The position numbers were made by a program, and so were the translations under genes. From JBDIBA01 sp039812705 (lineage in GTDB: Bacteria > Actinomycetota > Acidimicrobiia > Acidimicrobiales > JBBSGY01), in contig JBDIBA010000044.1 in assembly GCA_039812705.1 (NCBI GenBank), positions 1 to 14,319 of the forward strand: 14,319 bases of DNA, in the 5' to 3' direction. Under the pieces are notes generated by a model. That model saw only the letters and a list, made by a program, of their open reading frames with translations. It ran no database searches and was not told the origin of the DNA. Of the stretch, positions 13,698 to 14,319 are shown one piece after another (within the stretch, counting starts at the first letter, position 1; each line of letters begins with the position of its first letter).

Positions 13698-14272
13698 GCC
13701 GGCAATCCGCCTTCGTAGTCGAAGCCCAGGTCTGGCGCCGTCAAGATAGGCGCAAAGACAATGCCTTCTTCCTTGGCAAGACGCCCACAAGAGCCACCAC
13801 GGTCAACTACCGGCACGATCATCACCGGTTCGGCGCCAAAGTCTCGAACCACGCGGGCCGCTTCAATTGGCGATGTGCCGCGCGTAACGCAGTCCTCAGT
13901 AATTGCTACCCGATGACCCGGGCGAAGCGCGCCGGCAATTCGGCCTCCGGCGCCGTGGCCCTTATCTTCCTTGCGAACGCTGAACGCCACCAACTCACGA
14001 CCTTGCGTTGCAGCAACCGCCGCAGTCACAAACGCAATCGGATCTGCGCCCATCGTCAGTCCGCCGATCGCATCAATGTCGTCTGGCAGGGACTCAAGCA
14101 TGGCCTGAGCGACTAGCAGCATTCCGTCCGGACGAGTGGCCGTCTGCTTGGCGTCAATAAACCACTTGCTCTTTGCCCCGGATTTCAACGTGAAATCACC
14201 GGTTTTCACGCTGTGCGCAAGCAGGTGATCGCGAAGCTCGGTGCGAATGGTGTCAAAGTCAACCTGGCTCAT
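13694..14272 (-). CDS. pyrE: Orotate phosphoribosyltransferase
   Basis: Catalyses orotate + PRPP to orotidine 5'-phosphate + PPi, the fifth step of de novo pyrimidine synthesis, in the cytoplasm as a dimer. The 192-residue protein has DFTLKSGAKSKWFIDAKQ (26-43) for orotate and PRPP contact, GGLTMGADPIA (70-80), the flexible-loop signature VRKEDKGHG (99-107) with its lysines, and the PRPP motif RVAITEDCVTRGTSPIEA (121-138) with the acidic pair E126/D127. The length is usual for bacterial PyrE. The start is ATG 14270-14272; no Shine-Dalgarno is visible. TATAGG on the minus strand (about 14288-14293) could be a -10 element, which would give a very short leader. Confidence 0.93.
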   Translation of the reverse strand: MSQVDFDTIRTELRDHLLAHSVKTGDFTLKSGAKSKWFIDAKQTATRPDGMLLVAQAMLESLPDDIDAIGGLTMGADPIAFVTAAVAATQGRELVAFSVRKEDKGHGAGGRIAGALRPGHRVAITEDCVTRGTSPIEAARVVRDFGAEPVMIVPVVDRGGSCGRLAKEEGIVFAPILTAPDLGFDYEGGLPA

Positions 14273-14281
14273 GGCTAGAGC

Positions 14282-14319
14282 ATGACCTATAAATTGATTG
14301 GCGTGTCGGCACCCGCTGC
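14282..14319 (+). CDS. Possible start of a gene running off the window end
   Basis: ATG 14282 opens a frame (MTYKLIGVSAPA) that stays open to the end of the window, divergent from pyrE. Only 12 codons are visible and there is no good Shine-Dalgarno. The position, 10 bases from the pyrE start codon, makes it plausible as a divergent neighbour, but it is not proven. Confidence 0.2.
   Translation, partial: MTYKLIGVSAPA

Overview
The window looks like chromosomal DNA of an actinobacterium of moderate GC content. The support is a NAD(P)-malic enzyme with an N-terminal ACT domain, a Thr-rich linker of a type common in actinobacterial secreted proteins, frequent GTG starts, and a DDE transposase of a lineage I associate with Actinobacteria. 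An Acidimicrobiia-like host is my best guess, but it is an inference. Almost every gene can be named by family; the surprises are in broken genes, junctions and DNA structures.

Layout. 1-480: tRNA-Glu(UUC) and tRNA-Asp(GUC). 481-7819: a patchwork interval. It holds a transposase gene that has lost its 5' part (minus strand, to about 1957), fused head-on to a Fe(II)/2-oxoglutarate dioxygenase gene that has also lost its 5' end. Then come a comB-like phosphatase gene (minus), a 430-base gap with one possible 37-codon ORF, a Kef-type cation/proton antiporter gene broken by one frameshift at about 4145, and a marR-MFS exporter operon (minus) preceded by three 17-base operator-like repeats. 7820-7939: tRNA-Phe(GAA) with a strong terminator. 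8005-9330: a small membrane protein, a glycoside hydrolase 18 (GH18)-like gene without its N-terminal part, a near-perfect 62-base palindrome, and an orphan 'mobile mystery protein A' type regulator, all on the minus strand. 9482-14319: ordinary genes. These are a secreted peptidoglycan-binding/BPL_N amidotransferase-like protein, a membrane-anchored His/Met-rich protein, a YciI-like protein, malic enzyme, a two-TM membrane protein and orotate phosphoribosyltransferase (pyrE). The last bases may hold the start of another gene.

How the parts fit. The marR-MFS pair reads as one self-regulated efflux unit: a one-base overlap at TAGTG and a tandem operator array just upstream. Malic enzyme and pyrE are housekeeping genes. 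In several actinobacteria the Glu, Asp and Phe tRNA genes lie next to each other (established knowledge, from memory). Here about 7.3 kb separates Asp from Phe, and that interval contains the transposase remnant and two damaged genes, so it is plausibly inserted or rearranged DNA. A second scarred spot, 8230-9330, combines a headless GH18 gene, a long palindrome and half of a usual two-gene mobile module.

I found no CRISPR array, rRNA or clear phage genes. No complete undescribed system is evident. The best leads are the 62-base palindrome beside the orphan regulator, the secreted PG-binding/BPL_N protein, and the three-repeat operator.
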